Shown: positions 6,859 to 15,844, counted from the stretch's first letter. The stretch: DNA of 64,000 nucleotides from Duganella alba (GCF_009674495.1 NZ_WKJN01000008.1:124001-188000), one strand, 5' to 3'. The notes: generated by a model not told the origin, from the letters alone. Translations and numbers: made by a program.

Positions 6859-8212
6859 ACAGTTCGCTGATGCCCATGGTCAGCACCGGACCGGCCAGCG
6901 CCAGGTAGGAACTGTCGACGCCAAACGGATTTCCGGCCAGGAACCAGCCGATGGTGGCAATCACCGACAGAATCACGCCGGCAAACGCGCCGCGTGGCGT
7001 GCCGAACTTCGGCGCATAGAAAGCCATCAGGATCAGCACCGCCAGCGTCGCCCGTAAGGCCTTGCCGAGGAAGGCGATCATCAGCAGCTTTTCCGCATAC
7101 AGCGCCAGCACCAGCGGCAGCAGGCCGGTCACCGCAATGGCGACGCGCAGGAACAGCACCGACCGGGCGTCGCTCTTGGCCTTGTTGAAGAAGGGATTGT
7201 AGAAGTCCTTCATCGCCAGCGTGGCCGAAGCCAGGGTGGTGGCCGAAATGCCGCCGAACAGCGCGCCGGCCAGGCCCACCACCATGATGCTGGCCGAGAA
7301 GGCCGGCATGTGGGCGATCAGCTTGGGAAAGGCGTCGATCGACTTCATGCCCGGCCACATCACCGCGCTGCACATGCCGATCAGCGCCGCCATCAGGCCG
7401 AAGGGAATCATCAGCGACGACACGTAGTAGCACGCGCGGCGCGCCACGGCCGGATTGTCGGTGCCCACCAGCGCCTGGATCACGTACTGCGTGGCGAAGA
7501 TCGAGCCGATGCCGCCGATCATCCAGGCGACGATCTGGCCCCAGCCGATCTCGGTCCAGTTGAACATCTGCGCCGGCAGCTGCGCCTGCAAGGTGGCGAT
7601 GCCGCCGCTGGCTTCCAGCGCATAGGCCAGCGCCAGCATCACGCCCACATACTTGACGATGGCGTGGGCGAAATTGGTGTACACCACCGAGCGCATGCCG
7701 CCCAGGCTGACGTAGATGACGGTGATTGCGCCGACCAGCAGAATCGCCAGGCTCTTGTTAATGTGCAGCACAGCCGCCAGTACCGCGCCGCCGCCGGCAT
7801 ACAGCGCCACGGCGACAATGCTCAAGGCCACGATGGTCAGCACCGAAGCCGCATAGCGTACCGGCTCGCCATACGCGGCGGCCAGGATGCCGGAAATGGT
7901 GGTCTGTCCGCTCTCCTTGAACTTCTTCACCAGCACCACCGCCAGCAGCAGGAAGCCGAGCGACAGCGCCACCAGGTTCCAGGCGGCGGAGATGCCGATT
8001 TCATAGCCTTTCTGCGCCGTGCCGATGCTGACCGAGCTGCCGATGAATTCCGACAGCATCAGCGCGCCGATCAAATAAGCCGGAAAGTTGCGGCCGCCGG
8101 CCGTCATGCCTTCGCTGCTGTTGGCGTGCTTGCGCACACTGTAGGTAATCCAGGACATGAGGCCGAAATAGGCCACCATCACCCCGCCGATGATCATTAA
8201 ACGTGTATCCAT
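6818..8212 (-). CDS. Sodium:solute symporter (SSS family) in the cat operon
   Basis: A 464-residue, roughly 13-helix SSS permease. It has the early GGRNFPAYLIGALMLSEFIGSS segment and the SISATTLAS-like Na+-site region in helix 8 (GGISATTLASATLAM). It starts 6 bases after pcaD, so it is the last gene of catB-catC-catA-pcaD-symporter. Placement in a catechol operon makes an aromatic acid, muconate or lactone import role a reasonable inference, but SSS substrates range widely and sequence alone does not decide. The 3' end overlaps the AEC gene in antisense. Confidence 0.85.
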   Translation of the reverse strand: MDTRLMIIGGVMVAYFGLMSWITYSVRKHANSSEGMTAGGRNFPAYLIGALMLSEFIGSSVSIGTAQKGYEIGISAAWNLVALSLGFLLLAVVLVKKFKESGQTTISGILAAAYGEPVRYAASVLTIVALSIVAVALYAGGGAVLAAVLHINKSLAILLVGAITVIYVSLGGMRSVVYTNFAHAIVKYVGVMLALAYALEASGGIATLQAQLPAQMFNWTEIGWGQIVAWMIGGIGSIFATQYVIQALVGTDNPAVARRACYYVSSLMIPFGLMAALIGMCSAVMWPGMKSIDAFPKLIAHMPAFSASIMVVGLAGALFGGISATTLASATLAMKDFYNPFFNKAKSDARSVLFLRVAIAVTGLLPLVLALYAEKLLMIAFLGKALRATLAVLILMAFYAPKFGTPRGAFAGVILSVIATIGWFLAGNPFGVDSSYLALAGPVLTMGISELFKPGAPATSRHSA

Positions 8213-8218
8213 TACTTC

Positions 8219-8995
8219 TTACTCCAGGTAAGCGCGCAGCAGCGCGCTGAACGCCGCGCCGGCTTCGATGTTTGAGATGTGCGATGCAGGCAGCGTGGTC
8301 AACTTCGCGCCGGGGATCTGCTGCTGCAGCCAGGCGCCGTCGGCCGGTGTGGTGACCGGATCGGACAGGCCCGCCACGATCATGCATGGCGCCGTGATGC
8401 TGGCCACGTCGGCGCGCAGGTCGGCATGCGCCAGCGCTTCGCAGCAGGCCGCGTAGCCGCCGGCGTCCTGTTCGCGCAGGCGATCCACCAGCTGCGCCAC
8501 GATGGCCGGTTCGCGTTCGATGAAGGCTGGCGTAAACCAGCGCGCAGCGGCGCCGTCGGCGATGGCGGCCATGCCGTCCTGCCGCACCTGCGCGGCGCGC
8601 GTCAGCCAGCCGTCGGCGCTGCCGATGCGTGCCGCGGTATTGGCCAGCACCAGTTGCGTGAAGCGCTGCGGCGCGTGGATGCCGAGCCACTGGCCCGTCA
8701 TGCCGCCCATTGAGATGCCGCAGAAGGCGGCGCGGTCGATGTGCAGATGGTCGAGCAGGGCGATCACGTCTTGCCCCAGCCGTGCCAGGTCCACCGGCGC
8801 GCTGCCGGCCGGCGACTGGCCATGGCCGCGCGCATCGTAGCGGACCACGTAATGGTCGGTGGCCAATGCGGCGGCTTGCGCATCCCACATGGACAGATCG
8901 GTGCCGAGGGAATTTGACAGCACCACGCAGGGGTGTGCGGCGTCGCCGTCGGTGCGGTAATGCAGACGGTCGCCGGCTACTTCCAGATAAGGCAT
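8219..8995 (-). CDS. pcaD: 3-oxoadipate enol-lactonase
   Basis: PcaD hydrolyses beta-ketoadipate enol-lactone to beta-ketoadipate, the step after CatC. The 258-residue alpha/beta hydrolase has the nucleophile elbow GISMGG with Ser95, the oxyanion region VVLSNSLGTDLSMW characteristic of PcaD, an Asp in AGLSDPVTTP, and the catalytic His in ASHISN near the C-terminus. GGAG precedes the chosen ATG; a 23-codon upstream extension overlaps catA and is discarded. It is spaced 19 bases after catA and 6 before the symporter. Confidence 0.92.
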   Translation of the reverse strand: MPYLEVAGDRLHYRTDGDAAHPCVVLSNSLGTDLSMWDAQAAALATDHYVVRYDARGHGQSPAGSAPVDLARLGQDVIALLDHLHIDRAAFCGISMGGMTGQWLGIHAPQRFTQLVLANTAARIGSADGWLTRAAQVRQDGMAAIADGAAARWFTPAFIEREPAIVAQLVDRLREQDAGGYAACCEALAHADLRADVASITAPCMIVAGLSDPVTTPADGAWLQQQIPGAKLTTLPASHISNIEAGAAFSALLRAYLE

Positions 8996-9014
8996 AGTGT
9001 TCTCCGGTGCGTGC

Positions 9015-9935
9015 TCACGCGGCGGCGCGTGGACGGTCAACCTCGGCGTCCGGCAAGGCGTCACGTTCGCGCGTCATGTGGAAGTCGAAATCGATCGAGG
9101 CGTAGGGCTGTCGCAGGCGCGCCGCATCCAGCTTTTGCGGATCGCTGATGCGCTCTATCGCCGGCACCAGGCCCTCGCGCGTGGCGAAGGCGAAATCGTC
9201 CCACAGGTATTTGTCGCCGTCGATGTTGATCTGCGTGGTCAGCTTGCGCTGGCCTTCGGCGCTGATGAAGAAGTGGATGTGCGCCGGACGCTGGCCGTGG
9301 CGGCCCAGCAGGTCGAGCAGTTGCTGCGTGGTGCCATCCGGCGGGCAGCCATAGCCGACCGGGATGATGCTGCGGAACTGGTAGCGGCCCTGGTCATCGG
9401 TGATGATGGTGCGGCGCAGATTGAAGTCCGACTGCGTGCGGTCGAAGAAGGAGTAGTTGCCGAGCAGGTTGGCGTGCCAGACTTCGACCCTGGCGCCGGC
9501 CAGCGGCTTGCCGTCTTCGTCGAACACGGTGCCCTGCATCAGCAGCGTTTCGGCGCGCTCGCTTTCGCTGCCGTCGTCCAGACGCGCGAAGCCCACGCTT
9601 TCCGGCGCGCCGGCCACGTACAGCGGGCCTTCGATGGTGCGCGGCGTGGCGCCGGCCAGGCCGGCCCTGGCTTCCGCCTCGTCGGCGCGCAGGTCGAGGA
9701 AGTGTTCCAGCCCCAGGCCGGCGGCCAGCAGGCCCAGTTCACTCGATGCGCCGGCGGCCGACAGGTAGGACACGCCGCTCCAGAATTCATTCGGCGTCAC
9801 GTCCAGGTCTTCGATGGCTTTGCACAAGTCGCCCAGCACGCGCACCACCACCTGCCGCACGCGCGGATTGGCCGGGGCTTGGGCTGCGTCTACGATCCAG
9901 GTTTTTACCAGTTTATCGATGTCTGCATGGTTCAT
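9015..9935 (-). CDS. catA: Catechol 1,2-dioxygenase
   Basis: Intradiol ring cleavage of catechol to cis,cis-muconate in the cytoplasm. The 306-residue protein has the N-terminal helical dimerisation domain and the C-terminal beta sandwich with the four non-heme Fe(III) ligands: Tyr161 (GNYSFF), Tyr195 (IPVGYG), His219 and His221 (RPAHIHF). It lies 24 bases after catC, in the unusual order catB-catC-catA-pcaD. A chlorocatechol dioxygenase is less likely, given the catechol-branch genes around it. Confidence 0.95.
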   Translation of the reverse strand: MNHADIDKLVKTWIVDAAQAPANPRVRQVVVRVLGDLCKAIEDLDVTPNEFWSGVSYLSAAGASSELGLLAAGLGLEHFLDLRADEAEARAGLAGATPRTIEGPLYVAGAPESVGFARLDDGSESERAETLLMQGTVFDEDGKPLAGARVEVWHANLLGNYSFFDRTQSDFNLRRTIITDDQGRYQFRSIIPVGYGCPPDGTTQQLLDLLGRHGQRPAHIHFFISAEGQRKLTTQINIDGDKYLWDDFAFATREGLVPAIERISDPQKLDAARLRQPYASIDFDFHMTRERDALPDAEVDRPRAAA

Positions 9936-9959
9936 TTCAGGTCTCCTCTATGTCAGAGT

Positions 9960-10253
9960 TTAAAGGTCGTTGTCGCGGACCGAGGAAGGATGGCGGCACA
10001 GCGGCATCACCTGGATCTGCATGTAGGGGAACAGCGGCAGGGATGTCAGCAGCGTGTGCAGCTCGTCCACGCTGGCCACATCGAACACGCTGATGTTGGC
10101 GTACTGGCCGGCGATGCGCCACAGGTGGCGCCATTTGCCTTCGTGTTGAAGGCGCGCCGCCAGCGCTTTTTCATCCGCTTTCAGTTGCGCGGCCTGCTCG
10201 GCCGGCATGGTCATCGGCAGGTTGACGTTCATTCGTACATGGAACAGCATCAT
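9960..10253 (-). CDS. catC: Muconolactone delta-isomerase
   Basis: CatC converts muconolactone to beta-ketoadipate enol-lactone. The 97-residue protein matches the small ferredoxin-like decamer-forming family in length and motifs: MLFHVRMNVNLP at the start, EGKWRHLWRIAGQYANISVFDV in the middle and PLFPYMQIQVMPL near the end. Two adjacent ATG codons exist, and the second (10250) fits the usual family start equally well. It lies 11 bases after catB and 24 before catA. Confidence 0.95.
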   Translation of the reverse strand: MMLFHVRMNVNLPMTMPAEQAAQLKADEKALAARLQHEGKWRHLWRIAGQYANISVFDVASVDELHTLLTSLPLFPYMQIQVMPLCRHPSSVRDNDL

Positions 10254-10264
10254 TCATCTCCTGG

Positions 10265-11374
10265 TTATTTGCGGCGCATGGCGTGCAGTTTGTCGGTATC
10301 GATTTCCACGCCGAGGCCAGGGCCGGTCGGCACCTGCAGCATGAAGTCCTTGTAGACCAGCGGCTCGCGCAGCACTTCCTGCGTCAGCAGCAGAGGTCCG
10401 AACAATTCGGTGTCCCAGGCCAGCGTGGGGAAGGTGGAGCACACGTGGGCGGTGGCGGCGGTGCCGATGCCGCCTTCCAGCATGGTGCCGCCATACAGTT
10501 CGATGCCGGCCAGGCGCGCCACGGTCGCCACTTCCAGCGCCGGCAGCAGGCCGCCGGACTGGGTGATCTTGACCGCGTAGACGTCGGCGGCATCGGCGCG
10601 CGCCAGCGCCATGGCGTCGTCCGGGCCGTGCAGCGCTTCGTCGGCCATGATGGCGACGTCGAAGCGCTGCTTGAGGCGCGCCAGCGCCGCTACATTGGTG
10701 GCCTTGACCGGCTGTTCGATCAGGTCGATGCCGCCGGCTTCCAGCGCGGCGATGCCGCGTACCGCTTCGCCCTCGGTCCAGGCCTGGTTGACGTCCACCC
10801 GCACACTGGCCTTGTCGCCCAGCGCGCGCTTGATGGCCAGCACGTGGGCGACGTCGGCCGCCACGTCGCGCAGGCCGATCTTCAGTTTGAAGATGCGGTG
10901 GCGGCGCAGTTCCAGCATCTGCTCCGCTTCGGCGATGTCCTTGGTGGTGTCGCCGCTGGCCAGCGTCCACGCCACCGGCAGCGCGTCGCGCACCCGGCCG
11001 CCAAGCAGTTCGGACAGCGGCACGTTGAGACGGCGCGCCTGGGCGTCGAGCAGCGCGGTCTCCAGTGCGCATTTGGCGAAGCGGTTGCCCTGGATGGTCT
11101 TGCGGATCTTCGCCATCGCCTTGGCCACCGCGCTCGCTTCCATACCGAGCAGCAGCGGCGCGATGTAGGTGTCGATGTTGGTCTTGATGCTTTCCGGGCT
11201 CTCTTCGCCGTAATTCAGGCCGCCGATGGTGGTGGCCTCGCCCCAGCCGAGGATGCCGTCGTCGCAGGTGACCTTGACCAGCACCAGCGTCTGCGTGTTC
11301 ATGGTGGCGACGGACAGGCGGTGCGGTCGAATGGTTGGCACGTCTACAAGGTAGGTGTCGATATTTTGAATCAT
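10265..11374 (-). CDS. catB: Muconate cycloisomerase
   Basis: CatB lactonises cis,cis-muconate to muconolactone. The 369-residue enolase-superfamily enzyme has the N-terminal capping domain and the barrel with the catalytic KxK lysines (FKLKIG), the metal ligands in RVDVNQAW, LIEQPV and IMADEALHG, and a conserved KITQSGG strand. The reading frame extends 28 codons further into the catR operator; the ATG giving MIQNIDTYLVDVPTIRPH matches the family start. It is the first gene of the cat operon and divergent from catR. Confidence 0.95.
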   Translation of the reverse strand: MIQNIDTYLVDVPTIRPHRLSVATMNTQTLVLVKVTCDDGILGWGEATTIGGLNYGEESPESIKTNIDTYIAPLLLGMEASAVAKAMAKIRKTIQGNRFAKCALETALLDAQARRLNVPLSELLGGRVRDALPVAWTLASGDTTKDIAEAEQMLELRRHRIFKLKIGLRDVAADVAHVLAIKRALGDKASVRVDVNQAWTEGEAVRGIAALEAGGIDLIEQPVKATNVAALARLKQRFDVAIMADEALHGPDDAMALARADAADVYAVKITQSGGLLPALEVATVARLAGIELYGGTMLEGGIGTAATAHVCSTFPTLAWDTELFGPLLLTQEVLREPLVYKDFMLQVPTGPGLGVEIDTDKLHAMRRK

Positions 11375-11445
11375 ATTTATTCCGTATAATCCGTCAGGTA
11401 TGCTTACGATATTCCTGCGAAGGTTGCGGGTCCAACACTGTTTTG

Positions 11446-11471
11446 GTATGGCTTCCATACCTTGAGGGTAT
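11446..11471. promoter_or_regulatory. CatR/BenM-type operator between catB and catR
   Basis: Three half-sites alternate as GTAT-N7-ATAC-N7-GTAT. ATAC-N7-GTAT is the known CatM/BenM primary site, seen here exactly at 11457-11471, and GGTATGG-CTT-CCATACC is a perfect palindrome beside it. The site ends 6 bases before the catR start and about 75 bases upstream of the catB start. That suits autorepression plus muconate-dependent activation of catB. Confidence 0.75.
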
Positions 11472-11477
11472 GAATCG

Positions 11478-12392
11478 ATGGAATTACGGCATCTGCGCTA
11501 CTTCATCGCTGTGGCGGAAGAGCGCAATTACACGCGGGCGGCCGAGCGCCTGCACATGGCCCAGCCGCCGTTGAGCCGGCAGATCCAGCAGCTGGAAGAG
11601 ATGCTGGGCGTGGAATTGATCGAAAAAGGTTCGCGGCCGCTGCGGCTGACCGAGGCCGGCGAATTCTTCCTGGCCCACGCGCGCACGGTGCTGGATCAGG
11701 TGCGCGACCTGAAGGCGATGACGCAGCGGGTGGGCAAGCTTGAGCGCAAGCTGTCGATCGGTTTTGTGGCCTCCACGCTGTATGGCGAGCTGCCGGATAT
11801 CGTGCGGCGCTACAGCGAACGCTTCCCCGAGGTGGAGGTGACGCTGCACGAGATGATGACGGTGGAGCAGATGCAGGCGCTGAAGGAGGGCCGTATCGAT
11901 GTCGGCTTCGGCCGGCTGAAAAGCGAAGACCCGAGCATCCGCCGCATCCTGCTGCGCAATGAGCGCATGGTGGTGGCGCTGTCGCCGAATCACCGGCTGG
12001 TGGAGCGCCAGGGCGGACTGCGGCTGCGCGACCTGGTGCACGAGAAGCTGCTGGTGTACCCGAAGTCGCCGCGGCCCAGCTTTGCCGACCAGGTACTGGC
12101 GGTGCTGGGCGAGGCGAATGTCACGCCCGGTGTGGTGACCGAGGTGCGCGAGTTGCAGATTGCGATGGGGCTGGTGGCGGCCGGGCAGGGCATCACCATC
12201 GTGCCGGAGAGTGTACAGGCCATGCATCACCGGAACGTGGTGTACCGGCCGCTGGAGGACAAGCATGCGTTCTCGCCTATCCTGTTTGGCGTGCGGCATA
12301 TGGACCGTTCGCCGGAGCTGGGCAACCTGCTGGCGGCGGTGTATTCGATCTACGACGATCTGGGCATCGCCTACACGCCTGAGACGCTTTAA
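11478..12392 (+). CDS. catR: LysR-type regulator of catechol degradation
   Basis: A 304-residue LTTR with the winged helix-turn-helix at residues 1-60 (MELRHLRYFIAVAEERNYTRAAERLHMAQPPLSRQIQ in family terms) and a two-lobed effector domain. The CatR/BenM/CatM subgroup is indicated by the RPLRLTEAGEFF and FVASTLYGELP stretches and by divergent placement from catB. The effector is probably cis,cis-muconate. A GAGG serving as its ribosome site lies within the operator. The 3' end overlaps the convergent pcaR gene by four bases. Confidence 0.9.
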   Translation: MELRHLRYFIAVAEERNYTRAAERLHMAQPPLSRQIQQLEEMLGVELIEKGSRPLRLTEAGEFFLAHARTVLDQVRDLKAMTQRVGKLERKLSIGFVASTLYGELPDIVRRYSERFPEVEVTLHEMMTVEQMQALKEGRIDVGFGRLKSEDPSIRRILLRNERMVVALSPNHRLVERQGGLRLRDLVHEKLLVYPKSPRPSFADQVLAVLGEANVTPGVVTEVRELQIAMGLVAAGQGITIVPESVQAMHHRNVVYRPLEDKHAFSPILFGVRHMDRSPELGNLLAAVYSIYDDLGIAYTPETL

Positions 12393-13189
12393 GGCAGCAG
12401 CACCGACAGCTCCTGCGCGCCCTGGCGCAGCACAGGCATGAATTCTTCCACCATGCGCTCCGGCGTGACGCGGATGGCCTGGGCGCCGACGTTCAGCGCG
12501 GCCAGCACGCGGCCGGAGGCGCCGCGCACCGGCACGGCGATCGAGCGCAAGCCCAGTTCCAGTTCCTCGTTATTGGCCGCATAGCCTTGCTCGCGCACCC
12601 GCGCCAGCTCGGCGCGCAGCGCATCGACATCGGTGATGGTGTGGGGCGTGCGCGCCGTCAGCGTCACGCGCGCCAGATAGGCGTCCAGCTCCGCCGCCGG
12701 CAGATGCGCCAGCAGCACGCGGCCCAGCGAGGTGCAGTAGGCCGGCAAGCGGCTGCCGGCGCTCAGCGACACCGACATCACGCGCGAGGCGGCCGCGCGG
12801 GCCACGTACAGCACCTGGTCTTCCTCCAGCACCGCCAGCGAACTCGATTCCCCCAGCGTCTTGCTGATCTGATCCAGGCAGGGCTGGGCCGACAGCGTCA
12901 ATGGCGTCGACGACAGATAGGAATACCCCAGTGTCAGCACCTTCGGTCGCAGCGTGAAATTCTTCAGCTCCGCATCCACATAGCCCAGCTGCTTGAGCGT
13001 GTGCAGGCAGCGCCGCACGGCCGCGCGCGGAATGCCGGTCTGCTGGCTGATCTGCGCGATGGTCAGCGGCTGGCGCGAATCGGCAAAGGCGCGCACCACG
13101 GCCAGGCCGCGCGCCAGGGAAGTCATGAAATCGGGATCGGTCAGCGCCTCGATTTCGTCGGCGATGGTGGGAGCAGGAGTTGTCGGCAT
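12389..13189 (-). CDS. pcaR: IclR-family regulator of the beta-ketoadipate pathway (PcaR-like)
   Basis: The 266-residue product has an N-terminal winged HTH (LTIAQISQQTGIPRAAVRRCLHTLKQLGYV) after a SLARGLAVVRAFADS leader and a C-terminal IclR effector domain. These features are those of the PcaR/PcaU/PobR branch. It likely responds to beta-ketoadipate and controls pcaIJF, from which it diverges. The MPTTPAP start was selected; the frame remains open 31 codons upstream into the operator and no strong ribosome site marks either choice. CatR is convergent with it. Confidence 0.87.
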   Translation of the reverse strand: MPTTPAPTIADEIEALTDPDFMTSLARGLAVVRAFADSRQPLTIAQISQQTGIPRAAVRRCLHTLKQLGYVDAELKNFTLRPKVLTLGYSYLSSTPLTLSAQPCLDQISKTLGESSSLAVLEEDQVLYVARAAASRVMSVSLSAGSRLPAYCTSLGRVLLAHLPAAELDAYLARVTLTARTPHTITDVDALRAELARVREQGYAANNEELELGLRSIAVPVRGASGRVLAALNVGAQAIRVTPERMVEEFMPVLRQGAQELSVLLP

Positions 13190-13212
13190 GGCAGGATTGT
13201 AAACGATGGCGC

Positions 13213-13242
13213 TTGACCTCAACGGGGAAACAGGCGTAGACT
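13213..13242 (+). promoter_or_regulatory. Candidate sigma-70 promoter of pcaIJF
   Basis: TTGACC, an 18-base spacer and TAGACT give a plausible -35/-10 pair, ending where the PcaR-type inverted repeat begins and about 65 bases before pcaI. The assignment is by eye. Confidence 0.45.
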
Positions 13243-13284
13243 TTTTGTGCGATAAACGGCTATGTGTTCGATTATCGCACAAAA
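13243..13284. promoter_or_regulatory. PcaR-type operator between pcaR and pcaI
   Basis: TTTTGTGCGATAA and TTATCGCACAAAA form a perfect 13-base inverted repeat with a 16-base spacer. Within it, GTTCGATTATCGCAC (13266-13280) differs at one position from the 15-base PcaR site reported for Pseudomonas putida (GTTCGATAATCGCAC, from memory). It sits directly after the candidate pcaI promoter. Confidence 0.8.
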
Positions 13285-13308
13285 GCCATAATGGAGGATC
13301 ACAACATC

Positions 13309-13974
13309 ATGATCGACAAGACCTTTGCAACGCTGGAAAGCGCGGTAGCCGACATCCACGACGGCGCCACCGTGATGATCGGCGGCTTCGGCAACGCCGG
13401 CATGCCGTCGGCGCTGATCGACGCGCTGCTGGCGCAGGGAGCGCGCGACCTCACCGTCGTCAACAACAATGCCGGCAACGGCGAAACCGGGCTGGCGGCG
13501 CTGATCAAGGCTAAACGCGTGCGCAAGATCATCTGCTCGTTCCCGCGCCAGGCCGATTCGCATCACTTCGACGCACTGTACCGCGCCGGCGAAATCGAAC
13601 TGGAACTGACGCCGCAGGGCAATCTGGCGGAACGCATCCGCGCCGCCGGCGCCGGCATCGGCGGCTTCTTCACGCCCACCGGCTACGGCACCCAGCTGGC
13701 CGAGGGCAAGGAAACGCGCCTGATCGACGGCCGCCACTACGTGTTCGAAACGCCGATCCGCGCCGACTTCGCGCTGATCAAGGCGCTGCGCGGCGACCGC
13801 TGGGGCAACCTGGTGTACCGCAAGACGGCGCGCAACTTCGGCCCGATCATGGCGATGGCGGCCAAGACCACCATCGCCCAGGTGGTCGATGTGGTGGCGC
13901 TTGGCGAACTCGATCCCGAAGCGATCATCACGCCGGGCATCTTTGTACAACGTGTCGTGAAGGAGGCCGCATGA
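13309..13974 (+). CDS. pcaI: 3-oxoadipate CoA-transferase, subunit A
   Basis: With PcaJ this transfers CoA from succinyl-CoA to beta-ketoadipate. The 221-residue alpha subunit has the glycine-rich IGGFGNAGMPSALIDAL start of family I CoA transferases and the IGGFFTPTGYGT strand-loop. MIDKTFATLESAV matches the family N-terminus. GGAGG lies 11 bases upstream, and an in-frame ATG nearer that GGAGG is also possible. The stop overlaps pcaJ in ATGA. Expression is likely under the PcaR-type operator just upstream. Confidence 0.93.
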   Translation: MIDKTFATLESAVADIHDGATVMIGGFGNAGMPSALIDALLAQGARDLTVVNNNAGNGETGLAALIKAKRVRKIICSFPRQADSHHFDALYRAGEIELELTPQGNLAERIRAAGAGIGGFFTPTGYGTQLAEGKETRLIDGRHYVFETPIRADFALIKALRGDRWGNLVYRKTARNFGPIMAMAAKTTIAQVVDVVALGELDPEAIITPGIFVQRVVKEAA

Positions 13975-14624
13975 GCCGCTATACCCGTGACCAGATGGCC
14001 GAACGCGTGGCCCAGGATATTCCGGAAGGTGCGTATGTGAACCTCGGCATCGGCCTGCCGACCAAGGTCGCCAACTATCTGCCGGCCGAACGCGAAGTGT
14101 TCCTGCACAGCGAGAACGGGCTGCTCGGCATGGGCCCGTCGCCGGCGCCCGGTGAGGAAGACGAAGACCTGATCAACGCCGGCAAGCAGCCGGTGACGCT
14201 GCTGACCGGCGGCGCCTACTTCCACCACGCCGATTCGTTCGCGATGATGCGCGGCGGCCACCTGGACATCTGCGTGCTGGGCGCGTTCCAGGTATCGGGC
14301 GGCGGCGACCTGGCGAACTGGCACACCGGCGCGCCGGATGCGATTCCCGCCGTCGGCGGCGCCATGGACCTGGCGCTGGGCGCCAAGCAGGTGTTCGTGA
14401 TGATGGAGCACCAGACCAAGACCGGCGAGAGCAAGGTGGTGGAGCAGTGCACCTATCCGCTGACCGGCATCGCCTGCGTCAGCCGCATCTACACCGACAT
14501 GGCGGTGCTGGACGTGACGCCGCAGGGCCTGCGCGTGCGCGAGATGGCGCCCGGCCTGACCTTCAACGATCTGCAAGCGGCAACCGCGGCCAAGCTGCTG
14601 CCCGCTGAACCCAACCAGGAGTAA
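13971..14624 (+). CDS. pcaJ: 3-oxoadipate CoA-transferase, subunit B
   Basis: The 217-residue beta subunit of the CoA transferase. It carries the catalytic glutamate in SENGLLG, followed by the [22 protein letters not shown] region, and [14 protein letters not shown] near the start. It is translationally coupled to pcaI by a 4-base overlap and followed 4 bases later by pcaF. The pair PcaIJ is cytoplasmic and forms a heterotetramer in known relatives. Confidence 0.94.
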   Translation: MSRYTRDQMAERVAQDIPEGAYVNLGIGLPTKVANYLPAEREVFLHSENGLLGMGPSPAPGEEDEDLINAGKQPVTLLTGGAYFHHADSFAMMRGGHLDICVLGAFQVSGGGDLANWHTGAPDAIPAVGGAMDLALGAKQVFVMMEHQTKTGESKVVEQCTYPLTGIACVSRIYTDMAVLDVTPQGLRVREMAPGLTFNDLQAATAAKLLPAEPNQE

Positions 14625-14628
14625 CAGC

Positions 14629-15834
14629 ATGACCGATGTATTTATCTGCGACGCCATCCGCACCCCGATCGGCCGTTACGGCGGCGCGCTGAAAGACGTG
14701 CGCGCCGACGACCTGGGCGCGGTGCCGCTGCGCGAACTGGTGCGCCGCAATCCCGGCGTGGACTGGAGCGCCATCGATGAAGTGATCTACGGCTGCGCCA
14801 ACCAGGCCGGCGAGGATAACCGCAACGTGGCGCGCATGTCGCTGCTGCTGGCCGGCCTGCCGCAGGAAGTGCCCGGCACCACCGTCAACCGTTTGTGCGG
14901 TTCCGGCATGGACGCGGTGGGTACGGCGGCGCGCGCCATCCGCAGCGGCGAGGCGCGGCTGGTGATCGCCGGCGGCGTCGAGTCGATGACGCGCGCGCCT
15001 TTCGTCATGGGCAAGGCGGAATCGGCGTTCTCGCGCGGCGCGGCGATTTTCGACACCACCATCGGCTGGCGCTTCCCGAATCCGCGGATGCACGCGCTGT
15101 ACGGCACCGATGCGATGCCGGAGACGGCGGAAAACGTCGCTGACGATTACGGCATCAACCGCGCCGACCAGGACCAGTTTGCGTTGGCCAGCCAGGCCAA
15201 GGCCGCGCGCGCGCAGCGCGACAAGGTGTTTGACGACGAGATCGTGCCTGTATTGGTGCCGCAGAAGAAAGGCGAGCCGCTGGCGTTTGCGCAGGACGAG
15301 CATCCGCGCGAAACCAGCATCGAAGCGCTGGCCAAGCTGAAACCTGTGGTGCGTGCCGGCGGCACGGTCACGGCGGGCAATGCCTCCGGCGTCAACGACG
15401 GCGCCTGCGCGCTGCTGCTGGCGAATGCGGAAGCGGCGCAAGCCTACGGCCTGACGCCGCGCGCGCGCGTGATTGGCATGGCCACGGCCGGCGTGGCGCC
15501 GCGCGTGATGGGCATCGGCCCGGTGCCGGCGGTGCGGAAGCTGCTGCGCCAGACCGGCATGACGCTTGAGCAGTTCGACGTGATCGAGCTGAATGAAGCC
15601 TTCGCCGCGCAGGGGCTGGCGGTGCTGCGCGAACTGGGTCTGCGCGACGACGATCCGCGCGTGAATCCGAACGGCGGCGCCATCGCGCTGGGCCATCCGC
15701 TTGGCATGAGCGGCGCGCGCCTGGTGACCACCGCCATGTACCAGCTGGCGCGCAGCGGTGGACGCTACGCGCTGTGCACCATGTGCATTGGCGTCGGGCA
15801 GGGGATTGCGATCGCGATTGAACTAATTCCTTGA
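14629..15834 (+). CDS. pcaF: 3-oxoadipyl-CoA thiolase
   Basis: PcaF cleaves beta-ketoadipyl-CoA to succinyl-CoA and acetyl-CoA, ending the pathway. The 401-residue thiolase has the acylated Cys90 ([11 protein letters not shown]), His356 ([10 protein letters not shown]) and Cys386 in the C-terminal CxGxGQG motif. The early [14 protein letters not shown] segment is typical of PcaF/PaaJ. PaaJ of phenylacetate catabolism is the main alternative, but the pcaIJ linkage favours PcaF. Its stop codon lies inside an FNR box that probably serves the next gene. Confidence 0.94.
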   Translation: MTDVFICDAIRTPIGRYGGALKDVRADDLGAVPLRELVRRNPGVDWSAIDEVIYGCANQAGEDNRNVARMSLLLAGLPQEVPGTTVNRLCGSGMDAVGTAARAIRSGEARLVIAGGVESMTRAPFVMGKAESAFSRGAAIFDTTIGWRFPNPRMHALYGTDAMPETAENVADDYGINRADQDQFALASQAKAARAQRDKVFDDEIVPVLVPQKKGEPLAFAQDEHPRETSIEALAKLKPVVRAGGTVTAGNASGVNDGACALLLANAEAAQAYGLTPRARVIGMATAGVAPRVMGIGPVPAVRKLLRQTGMTLEQFDVIELNEAFAAQGLAVLRELGLRDDDPRVNPNGGAIALGHPLGMSGARLVTTAMYQLARSGGRYALCTMCIGVGQGIAIAIELIP

Positions 15835-15844
15835 TTTATATCAA
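15831..15844 (+). promoter_or_regulatory. Perfect FNR-type box upstream of the taxis receptor
   Basis: TTGAT-TTAT-ATCAA matches the FNR/Anr consensus at every defined position. It overlaps the pcaF stop codon and lies about 94 bases before the receptor gene, in an AT-rich gap with several possible -10 elements, including TATAAT at 15902-15907. Confidence 0.7.

Noticed and set aside
9015..9064. Longer pcaD start overlapping catA
   Set aside because: The added residues (TPCRTPRLTVHAPP) do not fit the family, and the internal ATG has a good GGAG site.
8997..10355. A 452-codon plus-strand reading frame opposite pcaD/catA/catC
   Set aside because: It is antisense to three well-supported genes, has Arg/His/Gln-rich shadow composition and no family motifs.
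14563..15696. Long minus-strand frame opposite pcaF
   Set aside because: Shadow of the high-GC thiolase gene; no ribosome site or recognisable domain.
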